Below, in pieces: positions 25,528 to 33,056 of a stretch of DNA of 44,348 nt (position 1 is the stretch's first letter; every line of letters begins with the position of its first letter). The notes under the pieces were generated by a model. It saw only the letters and a list, made by a program, of their open reading frames with translations, did no database searches and was not told where the DNA came from. Source of the stretch: Armatimonadota bacterium. GTDB lineage: Bacteria > Armatimonadota > JADLDR01. The stretch spans positions 1 through 44,348 of the forward strand of contig JADLDR010000068.1 in assembly GCA_020846535.1 (NCBI GenBank), given 5' to 3'. A program made the position numbers and the translations under genes.

Positions 25528-25556
25528 TTGATATTTCGGTGGAAGCGGGATATAAT
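25528..25556 (+). promoter_or_regulatory. Strong promoter reading into the IS630 copy
   Basis: TTGATA (25528-25533) and TATAAT (25551-25556) stand 17 bases apart on the plus strand. No plus-strand gene follows: an 'ATGGTGCAATAA' at 25562 stops after three codons, and then the minus-strand transposase begins. Its original gene was probably displaced by the insertion. Confidence 0.6.
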
Positions 25557-25597
25557 AGAGTTATGGTGCAATAAGGCATTTTGGCTCTAGTACTCCA

Positions 25598-26205
25598 TCA
25601 AGGTAGGATTGAGGGGTAGAGCCGTCTGAGTTTGATCCGGGCATCGGCGGCCGTCAAACGCCCATCGACCCGGGTCTCCGCCTGATTGCGCCGGGTTTCC
25701 CACGGCAACACCTGCTGACAAAGGCTGGCTTTGTCGGGGATGCGCTCCTCCAGGCACTGCCGGGCCAGCACCGACCACTCGATCTCGGCCATGTTCAGCC
25801 CACGGCCATGCTTGGGCGTGTAATGAATCTCGAACTTGTCGGCCAAGCGTTTGGCCTCCGCCGCAGGCAGAATGTCATACAGACTCGACAGCGTATGCGT
25901 GTTGAGATTGTCCATCACCAACACGATCTGGTCCGCCTCCGGGGAGTAGACTTCGGCCAGGGCCTTGAGGATCCGGGCAACGCCTTTACGGGTGCGCGGG
26001 TCGGTCACTTCGAGATGCCGCCAACCCCGCAAAGGCTCAAAGAGTACCAACAGATTCGCCGTGCCCTGTCGCCTGGCTCGTATCGGCGGCCCGCAAGATG
26101 CGGGCACGGGTGCGCTGCCGTGCTGATGACTGATGGGCACAAACCGTCCGCTGAAGCTGTTCGTGTTGATCGGGCACCAGAGTCACGATGTATTGGGCAG
26201 GCATG
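25598..26205 (-). pseudogene. IS630-family transposase, internally deleted
   Basis: The ATG at 26205, with CAGGAGA before it, begins 'MPAQYIVTLVPDQHEQLQRT', with the helix-turn-helix start 'QRTRARILRAAD' of IS630. After about 45 residues this frame shifts into another one, which encodes the C-terminal half of the DDE domain: 'QIVLVMDNLNTHTLSSLYDI' (second catalytic Asp), 'EIHYTPKHGRGLNMAEIEWS' (catalytic Glu) and the tail 'LRRLYPSI'. The region with the first catalytic Asp is missing, so the enzyme cannot be active. The exact IS ends are not clear; one is near 25585-25595. A 22-residue start of another copy is at 1-66. Confidence 0.8.
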
Positions 26206-26306
26206 GTCGGTCTCCTGAGGAACCAGATGGATTTTCCCTTCAGGATACCTCATCCTCATGCTTCGCTCATTTTTGGGGCAGATGACAAGAGTTGGGAAAT
26301 CCCTCG

Positions 26307-26413
26307 ATAACCCAAGTTGCCCCCCACCCGAATTGAGAGGGGTAGGGGCGCGATGCATCGCGCCCCTACCACGGAAAACGGCACCGGCCCCGGCGAGGGG
26401 CACCTTGGGTTAT
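26307..26413. mobile_element. 107-bp MITE with TA ends
   Basis: The ends ATAACCCAAG (26307-26316) and CTTGGGTTAT (26404-26413) are perfect inverted repeats. If 'TA' is read as a target duplication, the true repeats are ACCCAAG...CTTGGGT, the pattern expected for IS630/Tc1-mariner elements. A perfect 30-bp palindrome (26341-26370, half site GGTAGGGGCGCGATG) lies inside. Similar end sequence 'AACCCAAGTTGCC' occurs at 14657-14669. Confidence 0.7.
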
Positions 26414-26770
26414 AGCGTGGCATTCCCGTCTCCCCTCACGCTATAGCGAATCGAGTCTTCGTAGATGAGACCTATCCCGTGATGACCCAAGGGCACCGCT
26501 GGTCTTGGCGGGCCGGGGAAAGGCCACAAGCCGACTCACAACCCCCTTCCCGGGGGATCCAAGGGTCCCATTTCAACAACTGCCTTGAAAATGAGCGAAC
26601 CGTGAGTCATCGGAATGCCTTTGTCAATTCCACCTTGATGAAACTCTAGATCAATTGAAAGACTGCCGGAAGATCGAATGGGAGGGAGAAACTTATTATC
26701 ACTGGTACAATTACATCCCGGATTACGCTTTTTTATAGAGAAAGAGGAGAGTTCCCACACTTGCATATCG

Positions 26771-26805
26771 AATCCTCCAGGTGGCCGAAGTCCTGGAGGA
26801 TTTTT
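26771..26805 (+). terminator. Intrinsic terminator with no obvious upstream gene
   Basis: AATCCTCCAGG (26771-26781) pairs perfectly with CCTGGAGGATT (26792-26802), with a 10-base loop and a run of Ts from 26801 to 26805. Only the plus strand has the T tract. No plus-strand gene ends nearby, so it may close an unannotated RNA or the remains of a transcript cut by the IS. Confidence 0.75.
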
Positions 26806-26851
26806 CACATATAGGCCGTATAGAGAATATTTGTGTCAGACGCTTGGGCCG

Positions 26852-26881
26852 TTTTCAAAAGAGGGCGCTTTGTGATATATT
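26852..26881 (+). promoter_or_regulatory. Extended -10 promoter for the DUF5916 gene
   Basis: TGA-TATATT (26873-26881) is an extended -10 element, with TTTTCA (26852-26857) 18 bases upstream. The start codon is 60 bases downstream. Confidence 0.45.
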
Positions 26882-26940
26882 AACCTGATTTCTATAACTG
26901 CTCGCTCAAAAAGGCGAGAAACGACTGGAAGGGAGGTCGG

Positions 26941-28935
26941 ATGGAGATGCGTTACACAGGATCGGCGTATCCTGCCTTGCGGAAGGCACTTATTCTTTTT
27001 ACGGCAATGCTCTGGCTGGCTGTGGCGGAGGTGAGCGCGCAGGAAGCGAATCCGATCATTCCGGCAGTCAAGGCGGAGGTTCCGCCAGAAATCGACGGCA
27101 ACCTGGATGATCCCTGCTGGCAGGAATTGGCCCCGGTCAGCGGATTTTTCCACGACCTCAAGCCCGCCGTAGAGGAGACGCGGGTCCGCCTGTGCTATGG
27201 GGCCGATGCGCTGTATGTGGCGTTCGAGTGCGACGACCGAGAACCCAAAAGCATCCGGGCGCAGCAGACCAAACGAAACGGCGGGATGGAGCAGGACGAT
27301 AACGTTGCCCTGGGAGTCAGCCCCCTGTGCGACCGCCAGACCTATTACTGGTTTACCGTGAACGCTCTGGGCACGCAAGGGGAGGATATCCCCGGCGGAT
27401 CGGCCAGCAAGGTCGAGTGGCGCGGCGACTGGCGGGCTGCCTCCAAAATCCATGATAAAGGCTGGTCGGCGGAGATGGCGATCCCCTTTGCCCTCCTCAA
27501 GTATCCCAAAGGCCAGCAGAGGTTCGGCATAACGCTGGGGCGCAATTTCGCCCGCTTCAAGGAATGGGCCTACTGGCCTTTCCGCAGCAGCTATTACAGC
27601 CACGACACCGAAGCCTACTGGCACGGGCTAGAACCGCCCCGCTTCCAGCCGAAGCCGCTGCTGATGCCTTACACTCTATGGGGATCGGGCAAGGGCCTAA
27701 AAAGCAGCGCCGGGCTGGATGTGAAGTATGTGGCGGAAAACAACATCACTTCCCTGTTGACCTATAAGCCCGATTTTCAGACGATTGAAGACGTGGTACA
27801 GACCATCGATTTTTCGTATAATCCTCGCTACCTGGAAGACCGCCGCCCCTTCTTTACGGAGGGGGGATGGGTGTTCAGCGATGAGCGCATGTTCTACTCC
27901 CGCATGATCAATGAAGTGGATGTGGGGGTGAAGGCTTACGGGAAGCAAAAAAACCTGTCCTTCGGCGCGATGGAAGCTCACCATTCCGGCATGAACGCCG
28001 CCCTTTTCAATATGGGCTATGATGTCACGCCGCTGGGAAAGATCAATTTCGCCCTGGTAGACCACCGCGACAAAGGGCTGACCAATACGGCCTATAAAAT
28101 CGGCACGGACTGGCGCAAGCCCGACAAAATCAATGCCTATTATTACGGCGTCAACCTGCGCGGCAGCCGCACCAACGGCGCGGCCAGCCAGCCCCTGGTA
28201 TCGGCTTATATCGACCGGTATGGAGCTGCGGGGATACTCGGTTGGCACCTCTATTACGCCGATGTGCCGGGAGACTACAATGCGACCCTGGCCTACCTGC
28301 CGGAGAAGGGCTTCCGCAATATCGAGGGTTATCTGGAATACGCTAAGGAGTTCCGCCAGGGGCCGCTCCTCAACTGGGAAGCGAACCTCGGCCTGGGGAA
28401 AGCCCATCACCGGAGCGGGGGGCTCTTCCATGAGAACTTCTCCCCATCCTTCCGCTGGGGGTTCCGCAGGCAGACCCACGCCCGCATCGCCTACGAATAC
28501 CAGAACCGCCCGCCCTATCGCGACAGAATCACGGAACTGCTCTACCAATGGAACGACCAGGATTTGTACCGTGGGGGAAACGTCCGCTTCCGGTTCGGCA
28601 GACTCGCGGGCGGCCAATACCGCTTCTTCAGCGCCCAGCAGGGTGTCAAAATCACCTCGCGCTTCTCCCTGCATTTCAATTACGAGCGCCTCAATCTTGT
28701 TTTCCCGGACGGCACGCGGGACCAGTTCAACCAGTCTTTTCTCTCCGGCCTGTATGAGTTCTCGCCGGAGCGGAGCATCGCCACCCGCATCATCGGTCGT
28801 TCGGGCAAAACGAACGTATATTTCGCCTACCGCCAGGAACTCCGGCGCGGGGCCGATATCTTCGTCGTCTGGGGCGACCCCAATGCGGACAGCACCGTTT
28901 CCCGCATCGGGGTCAAGGTGGTCAATACATACTAA
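26941..28935 (+). CDS. CBM9-like/DUF5916 outer-membrane protein
   Basis: The 664-residue product has a signal peptide (core about 17-33, end 'VSAQ'). Residues about 45-235 form a CBM9-like domain: 'PPEIDGNLDDPCWQEL', 'RVRLCYGADALYVAFECDDR' and 'GWSAEMAIPFALLKYPKGQQ'. The remainder is a DUF5916 domain ('FQTIEDVVQTIDFSYNPRYL', then 'RRPFFTEGGWVF') with many alternating beta-strands and an aromatic C-terminus (VNTY), as for outer-membrane barrels. Family members occur widely in diderms and have no proven role; binding or transport of glycans is plausible. GGGAGG lies before the ATG at 26941. Confidence 0.8.
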   Translation: MEMRYTGSAYPALRKALILFTAMLWLAVAEVSAQEANPIIPAVKAEVPPEIDGNLDDPCWQELAPVSGFFHDLKPAVEETRVRLCYGADALYVAFECDDREPKSIRAQQTKRNGGMEQDDNVALGVSPLCDRQTYYWFTVNALGTQGEDIPGGSASKVEWRGDWRAASKIHDKGWSAEMAIPFALLKYPKGQQRFGITLGRNFARFKEWAYWPFRSSYYSHDTEAYWHGLEPPRFQPKPLLMPYTLWGSGKGLKSSAGLDVKYVAENNITSLLTYKPDFQTIEDVVQTIDFSYNPRYLEDRRPFFTEGGWVFSDERMFYSRMINEVDVGVKAYGKQKNLSFGAMEAHHSGMNAALFNMGYDVTPLGKINFALVDHRDKGLTNTAYKIGTDWRKPDKINAYYYGVNLRGSRTNGAASQPLVSAYIDRYGAAGILGWHLYYADVPGDYNATLAYLPEKGFRNIEGYLEYAKEFRQGPLLNWEANLGLGKAHHRSGGLFHENFSPSFRWGFRRQTHARIAYEYQNRPPYRDRITELLYQWNDQDLYRGGNVRFRFGRLAGGQYRFFSAQQGVKITSRFSLHFNYERLNLVFPDGTRDQFNQSFLSGLYEFSPERSIATRIIGRSGKTNVYFAYRQELRRGADIFVVWGDPNADSTVSRIGVKVVNTY

Positions 28936-28937
28936 TC

Positions 28938-29198
28938 GACAATGAGGATTGGCGGTACGAGGAGGGAAGAAAAGTAACTTATATTACCAGCGTCGAACGG
29001 ATCGGCATCGAGAAAGGGATACTCAAAGCGGCCCGCGAGGACGTGCTGGAGGTTCTCCAAACCCGGTTTGATCGTGTGCCGGCTTCTGTCGGGGAGCGAC
29101 TGGCAGAGATTGACGATATCGAAAGGCTTAGAAGTCTTTTGAGGCAGGCCGTAACGGTCGGATCTCCCGAAGAGTTCCTTCAGGATTTGTCTGCGTGA
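28938..29198 (+). pseudogene. Rpn/PD-(D/E)XK nuclease-type protein, C-terminal fragment
   Basis: The frame reads 'RKVTYITSVERIGIEKGILK', then 'RLAEIDDIERLRSLLRQAVT' and 'SPEEFLQDLSA' before the TGA at 29196-29198. 'TSVERIGIEKG' and the short helical tail are typical of the end of Rpn-like recombination-promoting nucleases (transposase_31/DUF4351 type). The nuclease core is missing and no start codon fits; the frame is open right from the DUF5916 stop. It is too short to be functional. Confidence 0.6.
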
Positions 29199-29243
29199 AG
29201 GGGATGGCGGATATAGTTTGGGTTCGCCGGCTCTAAAAAGCTT

Positions 29244-29807
29244 TCAGCGAGTTTGCCGGAGAGATAATGCCGGATGCCCGGAGATGATTTCGACCACTGC
29301 CCGCCGCAGCCTGTCTCGCTCTTTTCTCAAGAAATCGTACATCACCACGGCCCCGGCTACGCCCACATTGAGGGAGGGGACCCAGCCGTGCATGGAGAGG
29401 TGGACGGACAGAAAGGCGGCTTCGAGAAAAGGGGAGCTGACGCCCGATCCCTCGTTGCCCAGGATGAAGGCCGGGCGGGAAGGGTAGATAGCATCGAAAG
29501 CGTCCTGAGAGTCGGGAGCCTGCTCAATGGCGACCGGGGCGTAGCCCTGACGGCGGAGGTAAGCGAGGGCTTCGGGGGCTGTGGAGAAGTGGCGGTAAGG
29601 GAGGTGGCGGTGGCTTCCGACAGCCATCATAGAGGGGAACCGGCGGCGGCCCACGACGATCACTTCCGCGGCCAGGCAGGCGTCGGCGGAGCGCATCAGG
29701 CGGCCTATGTTGTCCGAGTTGCCGAGGTGTTCCAGCACCAGGCAGAACGGGTGGCGCTGCCCGGGATCCCGGGGCGGGCTGAGGGCGGGACGGTTTCGCC
29801 GGGCCAT
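29244..29807 (-). CDS. TrmH/SpoU-family RNA 2'-O-methyltransferase
   Basis: The 187-residue product shows the three SPOUT motifs: 'NSDNIGRLMRSADA' near residue 31, 'FILGNEGSGV' near 114, and 'PSLNVGVAGAVVMYDF' near 143. It lacks the N-terminal substrate-binding domain of some TrmH proteins, so it is a short form; the RNA target (tRNA or rRNA) is unknown. Its ATG overlaps the last base of the sensor kinase stop (TGATG), so it is the third gene of the phoB-phoR operon. A regulatory link to that system is only positional. Confidence 0.88.
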   Translation of the reverse strand: MARRNRPALSPPRDPGQRHPFCLVLEHLGNSDNIGRLMRSADACLAAEVIVVGRRRFPSMMAVGSHRHLPYRHFSTAPEALAYLRRQGYAPVAIEQAPDSQDAFDAIYPSRPAFILGNEGSGVSSPFLEAAFLSVHLSMHGWVPSLNVGVAGAVVMYDFLRKERDRLRRAVVEIISGHPALSLRQTR

Positions 29808-31582
29808 CAGATGAGGTGGTAGGCTCTGGGGAGCCGGAGAATGAAGGCGCTTCCCTGGCCCAGAGTACTCTGCACCTGCACCGAACCGCCGTGAGCCTCC
29901 ACCAGATGCTTGACAATCGCAAGGCCCAGCCCGGTGCCGCCCAGGCTGCGGGAGCGGGATCTATCTACCCGGTAGAACCGCTCGAATATGCGGGACTGAT
30001 GCTCCTGCAGGATACCAATGCCCGTATCGGCCACCTGGATGCCGATAAAATCTTCCTCGGCTGCCGCGGAGATATGGACGAATCCCTTGGGCTGGGTGTA
30101 TTTGACCGCATTGTCGATGAGGTTGCCGAGGATCTGGCTCAGGGCGTCCCGGTCGGCCCAGGCCACCAGCTTCTCAGGAACCTCATTGTCCAGGGCGATC
30201 TGCTTTTCGCCCGCAAGGGCGTCGAATCGGTCGAGAATATCGGAGACCAGGGGGCGGAGAGGCACATCCGTTTGCTCCAGGCGAACCTGCCGGGTTTCGG
30301 TGCGGGCCAACTCCAGCAAGTCGTCCACCAGAGACGCCAGCCGGTCGGACTCGCCGATGATCGTCTCCAGGAAGCGGCCCGAAAGCTCCGGATCGTCTTT
30401 CGCCCCGGAAGCAAGCGCCTCTGCGGTGGCTTTGATGGAAGCAATCGGGGTACGCAGCTCGTGGGAGACGTTGGTGACGAAATCGCGGCGGATCGATTCC
30501 AGGCGGCGGATCTCCGTCTGATCCTGCATCACGACCACGGCCCCCTGAAGCTGCCCGCCTCCCGTCTGAACAGGAACGGTATAGACTTTCAGCAGGCGCT
30601 TCACCGGAGCGTGAATCTCGATTTCGGCCATTTGAGGCGCTCTGGCGCGGAGGGTGTCTTCCACGGTTTGCGTCATCCGGTAATTGAGGGTGAGGTTGAT
30701 AAACGGGTTGCCCAGCGCCTTCTCGCCGGAGACGCCCAGCATTTTCTCCGCCGCACGATTGAATAGCTCCACGCATCCCGCAGAATCCACGATGATAATA
30801 CCGTCCGCCATGCGCTCCAGGATGGTTTCGAGCCTCTGCTTGCCCTCTGCAATCTGGCGGATCGTCGCGGCCAGTTGCTGGCTCATGCGGTTGAAATTCC
30901 CCGCCATATCCGTCATTTCGCGAGTGCCGCTGACGCGCACCTTCTGCCCGACCTCCCCATCTGCCACGCGGGCCGCCATTTCGCTGATGGCGTAAATCGG
31001 TGCGGACAGCCGGGTAGAAAGCGCCAGCGCCATTATCAGAGTGAATAAAAAGGCGACCCCGAACGCGCCCCAGAAGGCGTAGCGGATATCGCGATCCACC
31101 GCATTGATATAATCGAGCGACTCCGCCATCCGCACAACTCCCAGCATCCTGCCTCTCGTATTCATCCGCCGGGCCACATAGAGGAAGTCGTGGCCCGCCG
31201 TATGGCTGTACCGCTGGCTGCTGCCGGTCCCGTTTCGAAGGGCTTCCCGGACCTCGATCCGGTCGCTGTGGTTATCCATCCTGGAAGGGTCGGCCTCGCT
31301 GTCGCCCAGGACGCGCCCTTCTTTATCGATGACGGTCACTCTCAGGCCGAGGGGTTGCCCGATCTCCCGGCACCGACCGGCGATTATGGCGGGGCCTTCG
31401 GCCCAAGCGTCCTCCAGCAGCGCCCCGACCAGGGCCGCATGGATCGCCACCTGCTCTTTCATCTCCCGGAGCGTTTCGCGGCGCATCCGCTCCGGCAGCC
31501 AGTAGGCCAGCCCTGCCAGCGGCAGGACAACCGCCATCAGGTAGATGACCAGCAGTTGCGAGCGCAGAGAAGGGCGGCGCAT
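29807..31582 (-). CDS. phoR: PhoR-type sensor histidine kinase
   Basis: The 591-residue product has two membrane helices (about 10-28 and 170-189) around a 140-residue periplasmic sensor. These are followed by a HAMP linker (about 190-242), a PAS domain (about 250-355), the dimerisation helix with His374 in 'VSHELRTPIASIK', and the ATPase with 'LGNLIDNAVKYT', 'VADTGIGI' and 'GGTGLGLAIVKHLVEAHGG'. It should autophosphorylate and pass phosphate to the response regulator encoded four bases upstream. The name reflects PhoR-like architecture (extracellular sensor plus PAS, PhoB-like partner); no pst or phoU genes lie here, so the stimulus is not proven to be phosphate. Confidence 0.88.
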   Translation of the reverse strand: MRRPSLRSQLLVIYLMAVVLPLAGLAYWLPERMRRETLREMKEQVAIHAALVGALLEDAWAEGPAIIAGRCREIGQPLGLRVTVIDKEGRVLGDSEADPSRMDNHSDRIEVREALRNGTGSSQRYSHTAGHDFLYVARRMNTRGRMLGVVRMAESLDYINAVDRDIRYAFWGAFGVAFLFTLIMALALSTRLSAPIYAISEMAARVADGEVGQKVRVSGTREMTDMAGNFNRMSQQLAATIRQIAEGKQRLETILERMADGIIIVDSAGCVELFNRAAEKMLGVSGEKALGNPFINLTLNYRMTQTVEDTLRARAPQMAEIEIHAPVKRLLKVYTVPVQTGGGQLQGAVVVMQDQTEIRRLESIRRDFVTNVSHELRTPIASIKATAEALASGAKDDPELSGRFLETIIGESDRLASLVDDLLELARTETRQVRLEQTDVPLRPLVSDILDRFDALAGEKQIALDNEVPEKLVAWADRDALSQILGNLIDNAVKYTQPKGFVHISAAAEEDFIGIQVADTGIGILQEHQSRIFERFYRVDRSRSRSLGGTGLGLAIVKHLVEAHGGSVQVQSTLGQGSAFILRLPRAYHLI

Positions 31583-31586
31583 GCGG

Positions 31587-32267
31587 CTATTCTCCGAATT
31601 TGTGGCCGGAACCCCGGACTGTCAGGATATACTGCGGGTGGCCCGGGTCGGCCTCGATTTTCTCGCGAAGCCACCGGATATGCACATCTACGGTGCGGGT
31701 ATCGATATATGCGTCCTCGCCCCAGATGCGGTCCAGCAAAACATCTCGTGTCATTACCTTTCCCCGGTTGGAGGCCAGGATCACCAGAAGGTCGAACTCC
31801 TTGGGCGAGAGCGTGATGGGACAGCCGCGGACGTGAACCGTGTGGCTGGAGATATCGATTTCCAGCCCGTCCGCATGGATCGGGCGGGCTTCCTGGAGAT
31901 GGGAAGAGGAGGCGCTACGCTTCAGCACGGCCTTCACGCGGGCGATCAGTTCCCTCATGCTGAAGGGCTTGGTTACATAATCATCGGAACCGATCTCGAA
32001 GCCGACCACCTTATCGATCTCCTCGGCGCGGGCAGTCATCAGGATGATCGGTACATCGCTCTCTTTTCTGACAAGGCGGCAGATGTCGAAGCCGCTCATA
32101 GAGGGCAGCATCACATCCAGCAGGATCAGGTCCGGCCTTTCCGACCGGGCCAGGCGGAGGGCCGTCTCCCCGTCATGGGCTGCCGTAACCTCGAACCCTT
32201 CCTTTTTCAAACTGAAGCCTACCGAGTCGGTGATGGTCTTTTCGTCATCCACAATCAGAATTTTCAT
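31587..32267 (-). CDS. phoB: PhoB/OmpR-family response regulator
   Basis: The 226-residue product has a receiver domain beginning 'MKILIVDDEKTITDSVGFSL'. The phosphate acceptor is Asp51 in 'LILLDVMLPSMSG', the switch lysine is in 'DDYVTKPFSMRE', and a winged-helix domain follows ('LSPKEFDLLVILASNRGKVM', 'DVHIRWLREKIE'). I start at the ATG at 32267; a possible upstream start at 32315 would add 16 residues without homology. AAGGGG lies about 11 bases before. The promoter at 32306-32335 faces it. It pairs with the kinase gene just downstream. Confidence 0.92.
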   Translation of the reverse strand: MKILIVDDEKTITDSVGFSLKKEGFEVTAAHDGETALRLARSERPDLILLDVMLPSMSGFDICRLVRKESDVPIILMTARAEEIDKVVGFEIGSDDYVTKPFSMRELIARVKAVLKRSASSSHLQEARPIHADGLEIDISSHTVHVRGCPITLSPKEFDLLVILASNRGKVMTRDVLLDRIWGEDAYIDTRTVDVHIRWLREKIEADPGHPQYILTVRGSGHKFGE

Positions 32268-32305
32268 CCGGGCATAACCCCTTGGCAAAAATCCGCTCCC
32301 GAGTG

Positions 32306-32335
32306 ATTGTAGCACAAACGGATCGGGGTTGTAAA
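32306..32335 (-). promoter_or_regulatory. phoB operon promoter
   Basis: On the minus strand TTTACA (32335-32330) and TACAAT (32311-32306) stand 18 bases apart, with a TGC extension before the -10. Transcription would start about 32 bases before the phoB ATG. Confidence 0.65.
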
Positions 32336-32454
32336 TGCAGGCCGCGAAGGAGCGACGCAGCGATTGCCTGAAGGCCAGACGAAAGCCCTGATGTTACAAG
32401 AGAGGGATTTGCTCCCCGGACAGTGAACGACATGGATAAAAGGAGGTGTCTACG

Positions 32455-33006
32455 ATGGGATATCCGTTTTCTTGCAAGTGCCTGGCCTTGTTGGGATTTC
32501 TCTGCCTGGCGCTGCCCTCCCGGGCGGAAGAGGCGGCCCGGCCCGCGATACCGCAGGTGGGACAGCCCGCTCCTGAATTCGTCTTGAAGGACGCCAACGG
32601 CAAGACGGTGCATCTTAAAAAGGCCCGGCGGAGGCAGTGGGTGGTGCTTTACTTCTTTCCCAAAGCCATGACCGCAGGGTGAACCAAAGAGGCTTGCGGC
32701 TTCCGCGATTCCTATAAGGAACTGAGGAAGCTCAAAGCTGAGGTGCTGGGTGTCAGCACCGACGATATCGCTGCCCAGAAGCAGTTTACCGCAAAGGAAA
32801 AACTGAATTTCCGCCTCCTCAGCGATGCGGACAAAAAGGTATCCGCCGCCTACGGCGTCCTGATGGACAACGGCTTCGCCAGGCGGGTGACCTTCGTCAT
32901 CGACCCCAGAGGCGTCATCCGCCGCATCTTCGAGAATATGGACGTGACGCAGCATTCCCAGGAAGTCGCCGACGCGCTGAAGGAGTTGCAGGGGAGGAAG
33001 ATGTAA
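32455..33006 (+). CDS. Predicted selenocysteine-containing exported peroxiredoxin (BCP/PrxQ-like)
   Basis: The frame from the ATG at 32455 (AAAGGAGGTG just before it) to the TAA at 33004-33006 is open except for one TGA at 32680-32682. Both halves are in the same frame and join into a full BCP/PrxQ-type thioredoxin fold: 'VGQPAPEFVLKDANGKTVHL', then 'YFFPKAMTAG-(UGA)-TKEAC' and 'GVSTDDIAAQKQF'. In E. coli Bcp the residue at the UGA position is the peroxidatic Cys45, and Cys81 here matches its resolving cysteine five residues on. So Sec76 is predicted, giving 183 residues. A signal peptide (about 7-24) implies export. The enzyme would reduce peroxides with thioredoxin-type donors. A stop mutation is the alternative. 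SelA/B/C genes are not in the window. Confidence 0.75.
32690..32713 (+). promoter_or_regulatory. SECIS-like stem-loop after the in-frame UGA
   Basis: The bases from 32690 to 32713 can pair: AGG with CCU, then an internal bulge, then UUGC with GCGA (one G-U pair), closing a GGCUUCC loop at 32698-32704. The loop starts 16 bases after the UGA and has G at its first two positions, as bacterial SECIS elements usually do. I folded this by eye only. Confidence 0.5.
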
Positions 33007-33007
33007 A

Positions 33008-33041
33008 AAAAGCGGGATGGGTGCAGGCCCATCCCGCTTTT
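33008..33041. terminator. Bidirectional terminator between peroxiredoxin and mazG
   Basis: AAAAGCGGGATGGG (33008-33021) pairs perfectly with CCCATCCCGCTTTT (33028-33041) around a six-base loop. Runs of A and T at the two sides let it work for both converging genes. Confidence 0.9.
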
Positions 33042-33056
33042 GGATTTGTTCCTATA

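Larger units (their letters stand above)
26206..26940. other. Intergenic stretch with MITE, terminator and promoter
   Basis: No gene is supported. It holds the outer end of the IS630 copy (to about 26260), a 107-bp MITE (26307-26413), about 350 bases of unremarkable sequence, a plus-strand terminator (26771-26805) and a promoter for the DUF5916 gene (26852-26881). SD-like GGGAGG lies eight bases before 26941. Confidence 0.6.

Noticed and set aside
26600-26805. A riboswitch leader for the DUF5916 gene ending in the terminator at 26771-26805
   Set aside because: A promoter-like element (26852-26881) lies after the terminator and before the gene, and I see no known aptamer motif.
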